From Lotus japonicus (Eukaryota > Streptophyta > Magnoliopsida > Fabales > Fabaceae): DNA of 64,000 nucleotides. The DNA is taken from positions 55,295,507 to 55,359,506 of the forward strand of contig NC_080044.1 of the NCBI RefSeq assembly GCF_012489685.1. Reading direction: 5' to 3'. The translations under genes and the position numbers were made by a program. Each line of letters starts with the position of its first letter. The first letter of the stretch is position 1. This document shows positions 12,519 to 23,368 of this stretch, piece by piece. The notes beneath the pieces were generated by a model. It had not been told where the DNA came from. It made no database searches and saw only the letters and a list, made by a program, of their open reading frames with translations.

Positions 12519-13480
12519 CTAATCAGCAAAGGCAATCATGATGTCCACAATTCTCTGATTCATGTAATGAAACTTGAAAGCACAGACATCCCCTTCTGCA
12601 AGCTGATACTTTCTAACGAATTCCCTCCAGCCACTACCAAACTTGCTCTTCGCCTGGCCATGAATGAGTTTGCATTCCACCAGTTTATCATTTAGACCCT
12701 CATATGGACCTTTCAGAAACACTGGATCAGATCCAAACTTCTTTAAGTGCTTCCCAATTTTCACAGGTAGGTCCTAAGAAATTGCATAAAACATGGGTTA
12801 TATGCTTGCTTACATGGTACAAGAATTAAAAATGCTGATGAAAATAAATATAGAAAGAACAGCAAGTTACCAGTTGGCTTCCTTTGGCATGATGGTCTTT
12901 GAGGGTAACAGTGAAGGAGGGATTTTCAGATTCATGGTTAAATAGCACAAAGGTGGAGTTGGGAATACGCTTGAAAGGGGGTGTTACTGTAGGTGGTGGA
13001 ACAGACAGGTATTCACGAAGCTTATTAACATCATCTTCCTCTGTCTTCACGGGCCAGCCATGATATTTGATTTGCTTATGCTTAGAATTGAAAATAACAA
13101 TCTTAAATCTTGACCTGCCCACACATTTGAAGAGGAACCAGCACACACCAGTGAAACAAAAGACATTGCGTAGCCGTGACCATCCTGTTGTCAAGTACCC
13201 TTTTCCATGCAATCTTTCATACCTAACTTTGTGTGTTACACCTAGAGGGTCAGTCAGATACCAAGTGCAGTCCACCCGGTAATTGCCCATCTTGACCAAT
13301 GTCTCAGGGACTTCTAAGTGAGTCTACAAAGAGGAAATCCAAGTAAGAAATCATCAGACTAAAATATACATGTATGTGTATGAACAGATAGTATCTAGTT
13401 AGAATGCAGACTATTACCATAGCTTGTTCATGACATGCAACGAAATCGTGCTCGGGGATCCTTTTTTGACTGGGTGCCAT
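12519..13480 (-). CDS. B3-domain protein with two B3-like domains
   Basis: B3 domains are plant-specific DNA-binding folds. Three exons join in phase 0 with GT-AG borders: 13480-13418, 13323-12871 and 12773-12519, giving 256 residues. The first domain (about residues 9-105) is divergent (VPETLVK, TDPLG, GWSRLRNVFCF, F+IVIF). The second (about 135-253) is more canonical, with an LPVKIGKH strand and the core GWREFVRKYQLAEGDVCAF in exon 3. There is no nuclear localisation signal that I would vouch for. The length and two-domain layout suit the REM-like B3 branch. A 5' UTR exon probably lies near 14331-14430. A small paralogue lies 3 kb upstream (16208-16689). DNA target and function are unknown. 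Confidence 0.8.
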
Positions 13481-13539
13481 AGTAGAACACAGTACTTGCT
13501 TCTATAAACATGTTTGCACAAAAAAACATGAAGTAAATC

Positions 13540-14230
13540 ATATGATTTTCAACACAATGAAGAGGAAAAGTAAGAAAAGAGCACATAATAAATCGTTTAC
13601 AAGTAGCACATGCAAGAAAATCAGGGTAAAGGACAAACACACACAAAGTATTCTATTGGACAGAGATTATTCAATATGATTTTCATCACAATGAAGAGGG
13701 AAAGTAAGATAAGAGCAATATATTAGATGTATAACATGCATGAAAAATCAGGGGAAAGGGAGAATGGCAAAATATTCAATCTAACAGTAAGTGAAAAAAG
13801 GCAAAGTATTAAATTTGACAGGAAATGAGTTACAATTGGAACTATGTAATTTAAGTAAAAATTTGTCATAAACAAATGTTTGGTAAAAAATGGAAAAGAG
13901 ACTATCAGTATTGAGAAAGGTGGAAACTTTGAACATGAATATGGCATATACCATAAAGACATAATCAGATGGTCAAAGGTCGCTGTCAGTCTGAACAAAG
14001 ATGAAAAATTTGTGATGGACCATGGCATATAACTTTAATTAGTTCTTTTGTACTGCAGGCAAAGGTCACTATCATACCGAAGAAGGGTGGAAAATTCGTA
14101 ATGACAAGTTACATAAAGAAATCAATACCCATTAGAAATAGAACATGCATGAACATCAGGGGGGGAAAGGGAAACGGAAAGCGATTCAATCTGACAAAAA
14201 CTTGTGAACTCAATGTTTTCCATGCACAAC
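13540..14230. repeat. Degenerate direct repeats upstream of the B3 start codon
   Basis: Two related phrases recur. CATGCAAGAAAATCAGGG-type sequence followed by GGACAAA or GGAGAATGG-type sequence is at about 13610, 13738 and 14146. ATGGCATATA and AAAGGTCGCTGTCA-type sequence is at about 13940-14030 and 14055-14110. Divergence is high. The block lies in the inferred 5' UTR intron of the B3 gene. Confidence 0.45.
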
Positions 14231-14330
14231 TAAATCGGCGACCCAAATTTCATGAATATCAAAAAGAAATCAGGAATATCAAGTATCAAAATGGAGTGAA
14301 AATTCTGTAAAATTGAAAGAATCTTACCAG

Positions 14331-14430
14331 AGATGAGTGCCTGCAAGCGTCTCAAATGTCCGTGCAAAAAAACCCTAAAATCGCCGTCCACTGCTTGGAA
14401 GAATGTCTACCCTCTCGATTTCTCCTATGA
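14331..14430 (-). promoter_or_regulatory. Probable 5' UTR exon of the B3 gene
   Basis: Read on the minus strand, a GC-richer stretch containing ACCGTCCACTG-like and TTTTAGGGTTTTTTT sequence ends in CATCTCTG followed by GTAAGATTC, a strong donor at 14330. Spliced to an acceptor before 13480 it would form an untranslated leader. This is inferred from splice and composition signals only; the upstream limit is unknown. Confidence 0.35.
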
Positions 14431-14584
14431 GTGGGTTGTGATGGTTTTTTGTTCTTGATAATCGAATAATCGAATAAGCATTGAATGATCGTAACCGATC
14501 ATATGGGAAATATAAAAAGTTGGTGAAAAAGTTTCTTTTTTACTGAATATATAAATTTTGAGTCTTATAAAAAACAAAAAACAA

Positions 14585-14655
14585 TCACTGTCTAAGTGGT
14601 TAATACTACTCTTATTTAGCAATAGGTCCAAGGTTCAAATCTAAACTTGGACAGT
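14585..14655 (+). repeat. tRNA-like module (box A/box B), copy 1
   Basis: CTAAGTGGTTAATAC resembles a pol III box A, and AGGTTCAAATCT about 32 bases later resembles box B. It is followed by a T/A-rich block (to 14750) that also follows the copies at about 17100 and 19500. No tRNA cloverleaf is kept, so this is a tRNA-derived repeat, not a tRNA gene. Confidence 0.5.
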
Positions 14656-14751
14656 TTTTCATTTTTACTAATATGTTAAAATTTTTATATTTAGTTATAT
14701 AAAAAATAATATATTTTATTTTTTGTCATAGATTAATTAACCTTAATCATG

Positions 14752-14942
14752 GCGGGAACCCTAGAGCATCTAACATAACCTAAGAAGCATTGATTCGTCG
14801 TTGCGTGGGACTAATGGGGTTAGGCCAATGAACCGTAACGCTAACCCTAATAAGTGTTACGCATGACTCGCACTATATCGTTGTGTGAGCCATGCACGAG
14901 GGTGAGCGAGCGATTTGGATAGCTTGGTGTGAGCCACTATAT
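14752..14942 (+). repeat. Unit of the 176/190-bp repeat family (isolated copy)
   Basis: Starts GCGGGAACCCTAGAGCATCT, then AACATAACCTAAGAAGC, ACGCTAACCCTAATAAG and TGAGCCATGCACGAGGG, and ends at GTGAGCCACTATAT. This is the long (about 190-bp) variant. Other copies start at about 17322, 17515, 17691, 18115, 18291, 18483, 18659, 19724, 19897, 21251 and 21782. Confidence 0.9.
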
Positions 14943-15385
14943 AGTCTAAATGTCTAATACACTCTAGCACATGAACCCTAATGCATCAAGTGGCGGAACT
15001 TGGACAACAGAGTTACAGAGTATATACTTAAACAGTAATGATAAATAAATTGGGTTATATTTAAAATTGTTATACTTAAATGACAATTATAAATAAATAG
15101 ATGTATATAAAATCTCAAAATTAAATTAGTATTTAAAGATAATATTTAGAATTGATATACTTAAATACTAATGATAAATAAATAGATGTAAATAAAATCC
15201 CAATAAAAATATTTAAAGTTTCTGTTTAAAATTGTTATACTTGAAGTTTAATGACAAATAATTAGATGTAAACAAAATCCCAAAGTAAATATTTAACGAG
15301 ATGGAGCAAAATAATACGACAATGTTAAAAAATAAAAAAGGTTGGGTGGATCGAACCCTACCAAACAAGGTTGAATAAAGAAGAG
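14936..15385 (+). repeat. 450-bp duplicated block, copy A
   Basis: From CACTATATAGTCTAAATG through CAAGTGGCGGAACTTGG to GGTTGGGTGGATCGAACCC. It is nearly identical to 18838-19287, with a few substitutions by eye; 5'-parts recur at 17836-18053 and 20039-20262. The inner GTGGCGGAACTT matches the terminal sequence of the hAT-type element at 39092, so the block may be a decayed relative of that family. Its right part carries a reverse tRNA-like box B (GGATCGAACCC). Confidence 0.85.
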
Positions 15386-16104
15386 CATATATTCATTGTG
15401 CATGATAAAAATCGTTTTAACACCATATAGTTACCATTTTTCCAGTAATAGGTAAGCAAGATCTAACGAAAATTTACCTTATGTTTTCTGGGTTGATTGG
15501 ATCGATAAGAGGTAGACAACGTTTGGTTTTTGATTTTTACTTCTTGTGGGATGGGATAACTTCGAACTATATGAGGGAGAGATTGAGTGAATGGTAAGAG
15601 AAAAAAATGATGGTTGAGTAGATATGATGATGACGGTTCGCAGTTTAAAAAATTAATTGCAGGAAGAAGGCTTTTCACCTTTCCACGCGTCTTATCACAA
15701 AGAACTAGTGTCATGCAATTTATTATTATTACTTACTTAAATTTATTATTATTACTTACTTAAATTTATTATTATTACTTAAATCTTAAGTTAAAGATTT
15801 AGCAAAAAATGTGTACAAAATTTATACGTAAATTTCAATTTAAATTACCATATGTTTTAGTTAGTGGGTTTTAACATTAAATTAAAATTCCACAATGGTT
15901 TTTTAAACAAAAAAGTTTTAGTATAGCCCAATCCTTTGGTTGGTTTTTGTTAACTTCATTTTTTTTATTATGGTTTTTCCCATTGTTTATTAAGATTTAT
16001 TTGTGCTCGAAAATAGTAATAAAAAAACAGTTTGAAGAAAGGAAAAGTGGAGATAAAAAAACACAAAAAAAACAAAAATTGGAAAATAACATAATTTCAT
16101 TCAT
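15386..16104. other. AT-rich spacer with a 23-bp tandem repeat
   Basis: No gene is seen. At 15719-15783 the 23-base unit TTTATTATTATTACTTACTT plus AAA occurs about 2.8 times. The rest is A/T-rich low-complexity sequence downstream of the small B3-like gene. Confidence 0.6.
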
Positions 16105-16199
16105 GACAAAGAGGAAGAGGGAAGGGGAAGGGGAAGAGGAAGGGGATGGGGGAAGGGGATGGGGGATTACATTTTCATATTAAAAAAAAAGGGGGGGGC
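16105..16199 (+). repeat. Purine tract rich in GGGG and GGAAGG
   Basis: An A/G-only tract (GAAGGGGAAGGGGAAGAGG and variants), then A9 and G8, directly after the stop codon of the minus-strand B3-like gene. Several G-runs of three or more could form a G-quadruplex on the plus strand. On the gene's own strand it is a C/T-rich 3' flank. Confidence 0.6.
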
Positions 16200-16207
16200 A
16201 TGGAAGC

Positions 16208-16689
16208 CTACTCCCATAAGCCCCCCTGAACAAAACGCCCCTGGTGGCCATTGTTGTGCCAGGGGTAGGAGATTTCGCCTTCACCATCCACCGTCATCCT
16301 CATCATGAAAATACCAGAGGCTAGCATCTGGAAGTGCAATCGGACCGGGCCGTTTGGATGGTAGAGGCTGATCACCTTTTTACTGAAGTCTTTCCAGAAG
16401 TAAGCATGTTTGCCCCAGCGGCGAAGACGGCAGGAGAAGGAGTTGCCCACAGGGTCGATGATGGTGACTTCATCGTTGATCTCGTCTGCCCAGTCATTCC
16501 AGAAGTTTTTTGGGATGAAGAAAGAACGTTGCTGCAGAAAACAAAAACAGAAACAAAGACGTAAGTAAACAAACTTGAAAAAATCAAACAGAAAGCAACA
16601 AGTGTAGTGTAGTGTTGCAAAGTTACATCTTCCCGATCCCACTGGATCGTGAAAGCTCTCCAGTTGAATCCCCAGACGGAAGGTTCCAT
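16208..16689 (-). CDS. Small B3-like (DNA-binding pseudobarrel) protein
   Basis: Two exons joined in phase 0: 16689-16627 (21 codons; donor GAT|GTAACT) and 16531-16208 (acceptor TTTCTGCAG), giving 128 residues. The core FFIPKNFW..VTIIDPVGNSF..WKDFSKKVISLY..VRLHFQML..FMMRM has the strand pattern of a single divergent B3-like domain. It resembles the first domain of the B3 gene at 12519-13480 (IP or VP, then DP.G, then a closing L.F..F strand). A TATA box is correctly placed about 100 bases upstream of the start. The gene is intact despite lying in a repeat field. The family call is by pattern only; the canonical W..F...L..GD core is weak. Confidence 0.62.
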
Positions 16690-16791
16690 GAATCTGGTAG
16701 TGGAGTGTTCTGGGAAAGTTGAAGACGAGAAAGGAGAAGATCTAGTGTAGTGTTTAGGGTTTGTGAGTTTTCCTTATTTGCCTCATGGAAG

Positions 16792-16801
16792 TATTTATAT
16801 A
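16792..16801 (-). promoter_or_regulatory. TATA box of the B3-like gene
   Basis: On the minus strand the sequence is TATATAAATA, 103 bases upstream of the ATG at 16689. A start site near 16765 would give a leader of about 75 bases, which contains CACAAACCCTAAACACT, a common plant 5' UTR pattern. Confidence 0.6.
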
Positions 16802-17097
16802 GTTGTGGAAAGGTGGTGAGTGCGGTTGTGAAGGTTTAACCAAACGTGTTTCATTGATTACCCCACTACTTCGTGTTCCGCAATGGTTCATTTTCCCGGA
16901 GTGATTTGAATCGTTTTGCCCTTTGGATCCAACCTTTCATTTAATCCTACGGTTTGGACGCGGCCAGGCTTTGACGTTGATTTAATCTATTTAAATGGAA
17001 CCCTTTGGAATCTTAATCAATGGTGGAGAATGCACGGTTGCACTAATTCGAAGTACAACTGAGCGTAGATAACCTAATGCATCAAGTACGGTTACCA

Positions 17098-17320
17098 AAA
17101 ACAATCATTGTCAAAGTGGTTAATGCTACACTTATTTAACCTTAGGTCCAAGGTTCAAACCTAAACTCGGACATTTTTTTTATTTTTACTAATATGTTAA
17201 CATTTTTAAACTTAGTTATATAAAAAAATAATTTATTTTATTTTTGGCAATTAATATATTTTCTTTTGTCATAGATTAATTAACCTTAATCATGGTGTTA
17301 CGCTCATGAATAAATTGGTG
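17098..17320 (+). repeat. tRNA-like module plus T/A-rich tail, copy 2
   Basis: CAAAGTGGTTAATGC (box-A-like) and AAGGTTCAAACC (box-B-like), then an AT-rich block ending CCTTAATCATGG. A close copy is at 19493-19720; an older copy is at 14585-14750. Confidence 0.6.
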
Positions 17321-17321
17321 T

Positions 17322-17790
17322 GGCTGGAACCCTAGAGCATCTAACATAACCTAAGAAGCATTGATTCGTCGTTGCGTGGGACTAATGGGGTTAGGCCAAT
17401 GAACCGTAACGCTAACCCTAATAAGTGTTACGCATGACTCGCACTATATCGTTGTGTGAGCCATGCACGAGGGTGAGCGAGTGATTTGGATAGCTTGGTG
17501 TGAGCCACTATATCGCGGGAACCCTACATCATCTAACATAACCTAAGAAGCATTGATTCGTCGTTGCGTGGGACTAATGGTGTTAGGCCAATGAACCGTA
17601 ACGCTAACCCTAATAAGTGTTACGCATGACTCGCACTATATCGTTGTGTGAGCCATGCACGTTGGATAGCTTGGTGTGAGCCACTATATCGCGGGAACCC
17701 TAAATCATCTAACATAACCTAAGAAGCATTGATTCGTCGTTCGGTGGGACTAATGGTGTTAGGCCAATGAACCGTAACGCTAACCTAATG
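17322..17790 (+). repeat. Tandem array of the 176/190-bp repeat, block 1
   Basis: Units start at about 17322 (190-bp form), 17515 (176-bp form, lacking the GAGGGTGAGCGAGCGATT stretch) and 17691 (cut off at about 17790 inside ACGCTAACC). Identity between units is very high. Long and short forms alternate. Confidence 0.9.
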
Positions 17791-17835
17791 CACTATATAG
17801 TCTAAATGGTGTTAGGCCATGACTCGTACTGTACT

Positions 17836-18053
17836 CGTACTATATAGTCTAAATGTCTAATACATTCTAGCACATGAACCCTAATGCATCAAGTGGCGGA
17901 ACTTGGACAACAGAGTTACAGAGTATATACTTAAAGAGTAATGATAAATAAATTGGGTTATATTCAAAATTGTTATACTTAAATGACAATTATAAATAAA
18001 TAGATGTATATAAAATCACAATTTTCATAAAGTTCAATCTCATCCACTTCGCA
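17836..18053 (+). repeat. Truncated copy of the duplicated block
   Basis: Matches the first about 180 bases of 14936-15385 (CATCAAGTGGCGGAACTTGG), then diverges to end CATCCACTTCGCAG, where the 176/190-bp repeat resumes. The same truncated form, with the same end, is at 20039-20262. Confidence 0.8.
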
Positions 18054-18849
18054 GTGTGAGCCATGCACGAGGGTGAGCGAGCGATTTGGATAGCTTGGTG
18101 TGAGTCACTATATCGCGGGAACCCTACATCATCTAACATAACCTAAGAAGCATTGATTCGTCGTTGCGTGGGACTAATGGTGTTAGGCCAATGAACCGTA
18201 ACGCTAACCCTAATAAGTGTTACGCATGACTCGCACTATATCGTTGTGTGAGCCATGCACGTTGGATAGCTTGGTGTGAGCCACTATATCGCGGGAACCC
18301 TAAATCATCTAACATAACCTAAGAAGCATTGATTCGTCGTTGCGTGGGACTAATGGGGTTAGGCCAATGAACCGTAACGCTAACCCTAATAAGTGTTACG
18401 CATGACTCGCAGTATATCGTTGTGTGAGCCATGCACGAGGGTGAGAGAGCGATTTGGATAGCTTGGTGTGAGCCACTATATCGCGGGAACCCTACATCAT
18501 CTAACATAACCTAAGAAGCATTGATTCGTCGTTTGGTGGGACTAATTGTGTTAGGCCAATGAACCGTAACGCTAACCCTAATAAGTGTTACGCATGACTC
18601 GCACTATATCGTTGTGTGAGCCATGCCCGTTGGATAGCTTGGTGTGAGCCACTATATCGCGGGAACCCTACATCATCTAACATAACCTAAGAAGCATTGA
18701 TTCGTCGTTTGGTGGGACTAATCGTGTTAGGCCAATGAACCGTAACGCTAACCCTAATAAGTGTTACGCATGACTCGCACTATATCGTTGTGTGAGCCAT
18801 GCACGAGGGTGAGCGAGCGATTTGGATAGCTTGGTGTGAGCCACTATAT
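18054..18849 (+). repeat. Tandem array of the 176/190-bp repeat, block 2
   Basis: A partial unit is followed by units starting at 18115, 18291, 18483 and 18659, with spacings of 176, 192 and 176 bp. The alternating long/short pattern continues. The array ends in the 450-bp block (copy B). The 62-codon minus-strand frame inside it is chance. Confidence 0.92.
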
Positions 18850-19287
18850 AGTCTAAATGTCTAATACACTCTAGCACATGAACCCTAATGCATCAAGTGG
18901 CGGAACTTGGACAACAGAGTTACAGAGTATATACTTAAACAGTAATGATAAATAAATTGGGTTATATTTAAAATTGTTATACTTAAATGACAATTATAAA
19001 TAAATAGATGTATATAAAATTTCAAAATTAAATTAGTATTTAAAGATAATATTTAGAATTGATATACTTAAATACTAATGATAAATAAATAGATGTAAAT
19101 AAAATCCCAATAAAAATATTTAAAGTTTCTGTTTAAAATTGTTATACTTGAAGTTTAATGACAAATAATTAGATGTAAACAAAATCTCAAAGTAAATATT
19201 TAACGAGATGGAGCAAAATAATACGACAATGTTAAAAAATAGAAAAGGTTGGGTGGATCGAACCCTACCAAACAAGGTTGAATAAAT
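18838..19287 (+). repeat. 450-bp duplicated block, copy B
   Basis: Near-identical to 14936-15385. In both places it directly follows a long-form unit of the 176/190-bp repeat, so the duplicated segment includes that junction. Confidence 0.85.
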
Positions 19288-19492
19288 AGTGTGCAGACCA
19301 CTGGGACAAGGGAGACGTTATGAATTTATATGGCTTTTATTCTATAAATAGTATGTATCAAAGAAAGAAATTTAACCTAATTATTAAATGATCGTAACAG
19401 ACCAGTGGGAAAGACGAAAACTTGTTTTCTTGGTTTTTTATAAGTTCTGTTTTAGTAATTGGGACATATAAGTGTTGAGTTGACCGTATAAC

Positions 19493-20000
19493 TAAAAACA
19501 ATCATTGTCAAAGTGGTTAATGCTACACTTATTTAACCTTAGGTCCAAGGTTCAAACCTAAACTTGAACTTTTTTTTTTATTTTTACTAATATGTTAACA
19601 TTTTTAAACTTAGTTATATAAAAAAATAATTTATTTTATTTTTGGCAATTAATATATTTTCTTTTGTCATAGATTAATTAACCTTAATCATGGTGTTACG
19701 CTCATGAATAAATTGGTGTGGCTGGAACCCTAGAGCATCTAACATAACCTAAGAAGCATTGATTCGTCGTTGCGTGCGACTAATGGGGTTAGGCCAATGA
19801 ACCGTAACGCTAACCCTAATAAGTGTTACGCATGACTCGCACTATATCGTTGTGTGAGCCATGCACGTTGGATAGCTTGGTGTGAGCCACTATATCGCGG
19901 GAACCCTAAATCATCTAACATAACCTAAGAAGCATTGATTCGTCGTTCGGTGGGACTAATGGTGTTAGGCCAATGAACCGTAACGCTAACCTAATGCACT
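19493..20000 (+). repeat. tRNA-like module, T/A-rich tail and 1.5 units of the 176/190-bp repeat, block 3
   Basis: A second copy of the arrangement at 17098-17790: module, AT-rich tail, GGCTGGAACCC unit (19724), then a unit at 19897 cut off at the same point (CGCTAACCTAATGCAC). The middle long unit of block 1 is absent here. Confidence 0.88.
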
Positions 20001-20038
20001 ATATAGTCTAAATGGTGTTAGGCCATGACTCGTACTGT

Positions 20039-20262
20039 ACTCGTACTATATAGTCTAAATGTCTAATACATTCTAGCACATGAACCCTAATGCATCAAGT
20101 GGCGGAACTTGGACAACAGAGTTACAGAGTATATACTTAAAGAGTAATGATAAATAAATTGGGTTATATTCAAAATTGTTATACTTAAATGACAATTATA
20201 AATAAATAGATGTATATAAAATCACAATTTTCGTAAAGTTCAATCTCATCCACTTCGCAGCC
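20039..20262 (+). repeat. Truncated copy of the duplicated block, second
   Basis: Same as 17836-18053, ending CATCCACTTCGCAG. Here it runs on into CAACAATGTCTGCATC, which resembles the 5' flank of the Ulp1-type gene (about 25405-25445). Confidence 0.8.
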
Positions 20263-21176
20263 CCAAACAACAATGTCTGCATCTTTGTTTCTCTCTAGAA
20301 ACTAGTGTTAAAATACTAAAATTAACAATATCAAATTTATTTTTTCATTAATAGATAAATTGAGTTATTTTCACATAAGATATCTATTCTCATTAAAATG
20401 TTTACTCAATAACGCCATATTTTATTTAAACCTGAACAAAGTAAAATTGATTTATTTACACATGTTCTCATGAAAATGGGTACTTTGGGAAGATATATGA
20501 CTATGGCAGAAATGTTTGTGTAGGTTGAAATCCAAACTAAAGAACGGAAGAGTTTATAGAGGGGAAGAATTAAAAGACATGATGGTTGGAGTTCCATGCA
20601 AAATGAGATGTTTACACGTGTTCCACTTTTAAACCACCTTTGAAATTAAAATCAAGGAGAAGGAGAAAAAAGCATTCATGGAAGATTCAATGAGATATGA
20701 AGCATTCGTTGAATAGACATTGATATCTGGTCATGTAAGTTGATGTAACAGGTGCAGTTGAAGACGGAAAGGTGGTAAAAAGAAGCAATGATGAAAACAA
20801 AATCGCATTGGTCCCCGTGCTGGTTCGTTGGTACTTTCATTATACTAGTTTAAAAAATCCGCGTGGTGGTCCCGTGCTGGTCCCGTGTTCGAGTTCATGT
20901 CTCAATTTTTTTTTCCTTTCATTTGCCTTCTTGTTTTATGATTATTGGGTTAAATTATTAGACTTATACCTATTAAATCGAACAGATCACAAAAGTCGAT
21001 AACTGTCAAAGTGGTTAATGCCACACCAATTTAGCTATGGGTCCAAGGTTCAAATCCAAACTTTGGCAGTTTTATTTTTTATAATTTTTTTTGATAAGCT
21101 AACTTTCGCAGTTTTTTAAGTAGGTGACTTAAGGTTGATCTTAATAAAAAAAAAGTTAAATTGGATTCGAACGCTC
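20263..21176. other. Spacer with two tRNA-like modules, no gene
   Basis: No coding signal is convincing. A weak tRNA-like pair (CTGGTTCGTTGGTAC; CCCGTGTTCGAGTTC) lies at about 20819-20903. A better one (CAAAGTGGTTAATGCC; AAGGTTCAAATCC) is at 21005-21060. Confidence 0.5.
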
Positions 21177-21961
21177 TTACTATATCGTTGTGTGAGCCAT
21201 GCACGAGGGTGAGCGAGCGATTTGGATAGCTTGGTGCGAGCCACTATATCGCGGGAACCCTATAGAGTTACAGAGTATATACTTAAAGAGTAATGATAAA
21301 TAAATTGGGTTATATTCAAAATTGTTATACTTAAAGGACAATTATAAATAAATAGATGTATATAAAATCTCAAAATTAGTATTTAAAGATAATATTTAGA
21401 ATTGTTATACTTAAATACTAATGATAATTAAATAGATGTAAATAAAATCCCAATAAAAATATTTAAAGTTTCTGTCTAATACATTCTAGCACATGAACCC
21501 TAATGCATCAAGTAACGGAATTCAATTGGATGTCTGTGTAAAAATATTTTACACTGTCAGTGCATATCCATTAAACTCTAAACAAAATCCCAAAGTAAAT
21601 ATTTAAAGACATGGAGCAAAATAATACGAAAATGTTAAAAAATAAAAAAGGTTGGGTGGGATCGAACCCTACCAAACAAGGTTGAATAGATAGTGTGCAA
21701 ACCACTGGGACTATATCGTTGTGTGAGCCATGCACGAGGGTGAGCGAGCGATTTGGATAGCTTGGTGTGAGCCACTATATCGCGGGAACCCTACATCATC
21801 TAACATAACCTAATAAGCATTGATTCGTCGTTCGGTGGGACTAATGGTGTTAGGCCAATGAACCGTAACGCTAACCCTAATATGTGATACACATTACTCG
21901 TACTATATCGTTGTGTGAGCCATGCACGAGGGTGAGCGAGCGATTTGGATAGCTTGGTGTT
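21177..21961 (+). repeat. Rearranged fragments of the 176/190-bp repeat and duplicated block
   Basis: Partial repeat units (21177-21260; 21710-21961, the latter with a unit starting at 21782) alternate with pieces of the 450-bp block (21262-21480; 21580-21700). A MITE end (TTTACACTGTCAGTG, about 21549-21563) is also present. The field stops abruptly at 21961. Confidence 0.75.
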
Positions 21962-22196
21962 TTGAATAACTTGGAACCATGAAAATAGTTTAAAGGCGTC
22001 ATTCTAAAAAGAATTGAATTTGCAAAAAATATATATACATATATATATATAAAAAAATTAGGTCCTATGTAGGAGTTGAACCCTTAACATGTTATAAATT
22101 TTATAAAAATTTGGCCACTGAACCAAGACAATTGTTTGAGTAGAAATTGAATTGAAAATATATATATCTGAGTAAATGGTCTTACTAGCTGTTAAA
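21962..22196 (-). repeat. AT-rich spacer with a reverse tRNA-like module
   Basis: On the minus strand, TTGGTTCAGTGGCCAAA (box-A-like, about 22110-22126) and AAGGGTTCAACTCC (box-B-like, about 22074-22087) have spacing close to that of tRNA genes. There is no intact tRNA fold. Confidence 0.45.
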
Positions 22197-22912
22197 CACA
22201 AATTCTCTACCATCTCCATTACGCGCCAGAAGATAGTTTCTTCCTTCCCTTGTTTATCAGCGTTTTCCTACTACAAATCATGACCCAACTAATCCCACTT
22301 TTAATAAATGTCAGGGTTAGACATAATGATTCCGGCATTGGGAAAGAAGAATTTTGCCCAGTATTCAAAGGCTGCAGATTGAATCTACACACACGCCTAA
22401 AACTCTACTGGCCATTGTGAGGAATTGAAAACGCCATATAAATACCTCAGAGATCATTTTTATGGGTGTTTCACTCTTTCCTCATCCAACCATCAGGATT
22501 TCAAAGGCAGGGATTACGAAATTGAGGTTAGCCCCTTTTGGCATTTGATAGGGTTTCTGCATTTTTTTCTCACGAATTTCTCATCCAACCATCAAGCACT
22601 CTTGTTCCTGTTTTGACTCTTGTTTTGGCTTATTTATTTTTTAATTAGGTTTTCAGGTTCAATTTTCCCCCAAATTTTCCTGCATATGCTTGATTTGATT
22701 TGTAGTTTATCTGATTTCATCACTAAGTAACCATATTGTGCCTTTGTTATAGCTTTGCTCATCCTCTATTTTCGGCTTTGATACTTATTTGCCTATTTAC
22801 ATTTTTTTTTTGAAATGGCCTATTTACAATGTTGCTCTCAACTGCCTTATACACTCATTGCATGCAGTTACTTGAATCAAGTTGCAGTTTATTTTTATGG
22901 AATGCTGTGGCG

Positions 22913-22931
22913 CACACACACACACACACAC
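22913..22931. repeat. (CA)n microsatellite
   Basis: About ten CA units inside the inferred 5' UTR intron of the gene starting at 23369. Confidence 0.9.
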
Positions 22932-23368
22932 CGTAACTTGGTTGCAAACCGTTTGGTAACTTCCCCCGTTTTGGCCTATATATAGTGATGTAGTGGTGTA
23001 TATTCCCTCACGTATTCTATTAACCGAGTGTAAAGGTGCAATTTTCAACTTTTAATAACTGAGTGTTCAAGATAAATATGCATTGTTTGAATTCTGTTTC
23101 ATCTTCGAATTCAACATGCAATCTGTTTCTTTCTAAGATGCGTGTTTCTTGTTGTATCATAGATATTGCCTTTTTTGTTTAGTCCATGATTGCTGATGCT
23201 ATTCCCTTAAATTGTTTCAAACATACTTTTTGTTGGTGACATACTTTAAGTTTATTGTTAAACTGAACAAACAAACCCCTTTTGTTCAAACCCGATTTTG
23301 CTTTCTGATGTATACATTGTCTACATTATGATTTGTTTGCAGAAATTATTACTGCCATATTTCACAAG

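Noticed and set aside
17098..17170. Genuine tRNA gene
   Set aside because: Box A and box B resemble pol III promoters, but I could not build an acceptor stem or anticodon arm, and box B departs from the invariant GTTCGA. The same holds for the other tRNA-like modules.
17322..18849. CRISPR array
   Set aside because: Units are 176-192 bp and nearly identical along their whole length, with no short repeats and unique spacers; the context is a plant nuclear genome.
22824..23048. Minus-strand 74-codon frame (VCVCVC run)
   Set aside because: Produced by the CA repeat within an inferred intron.
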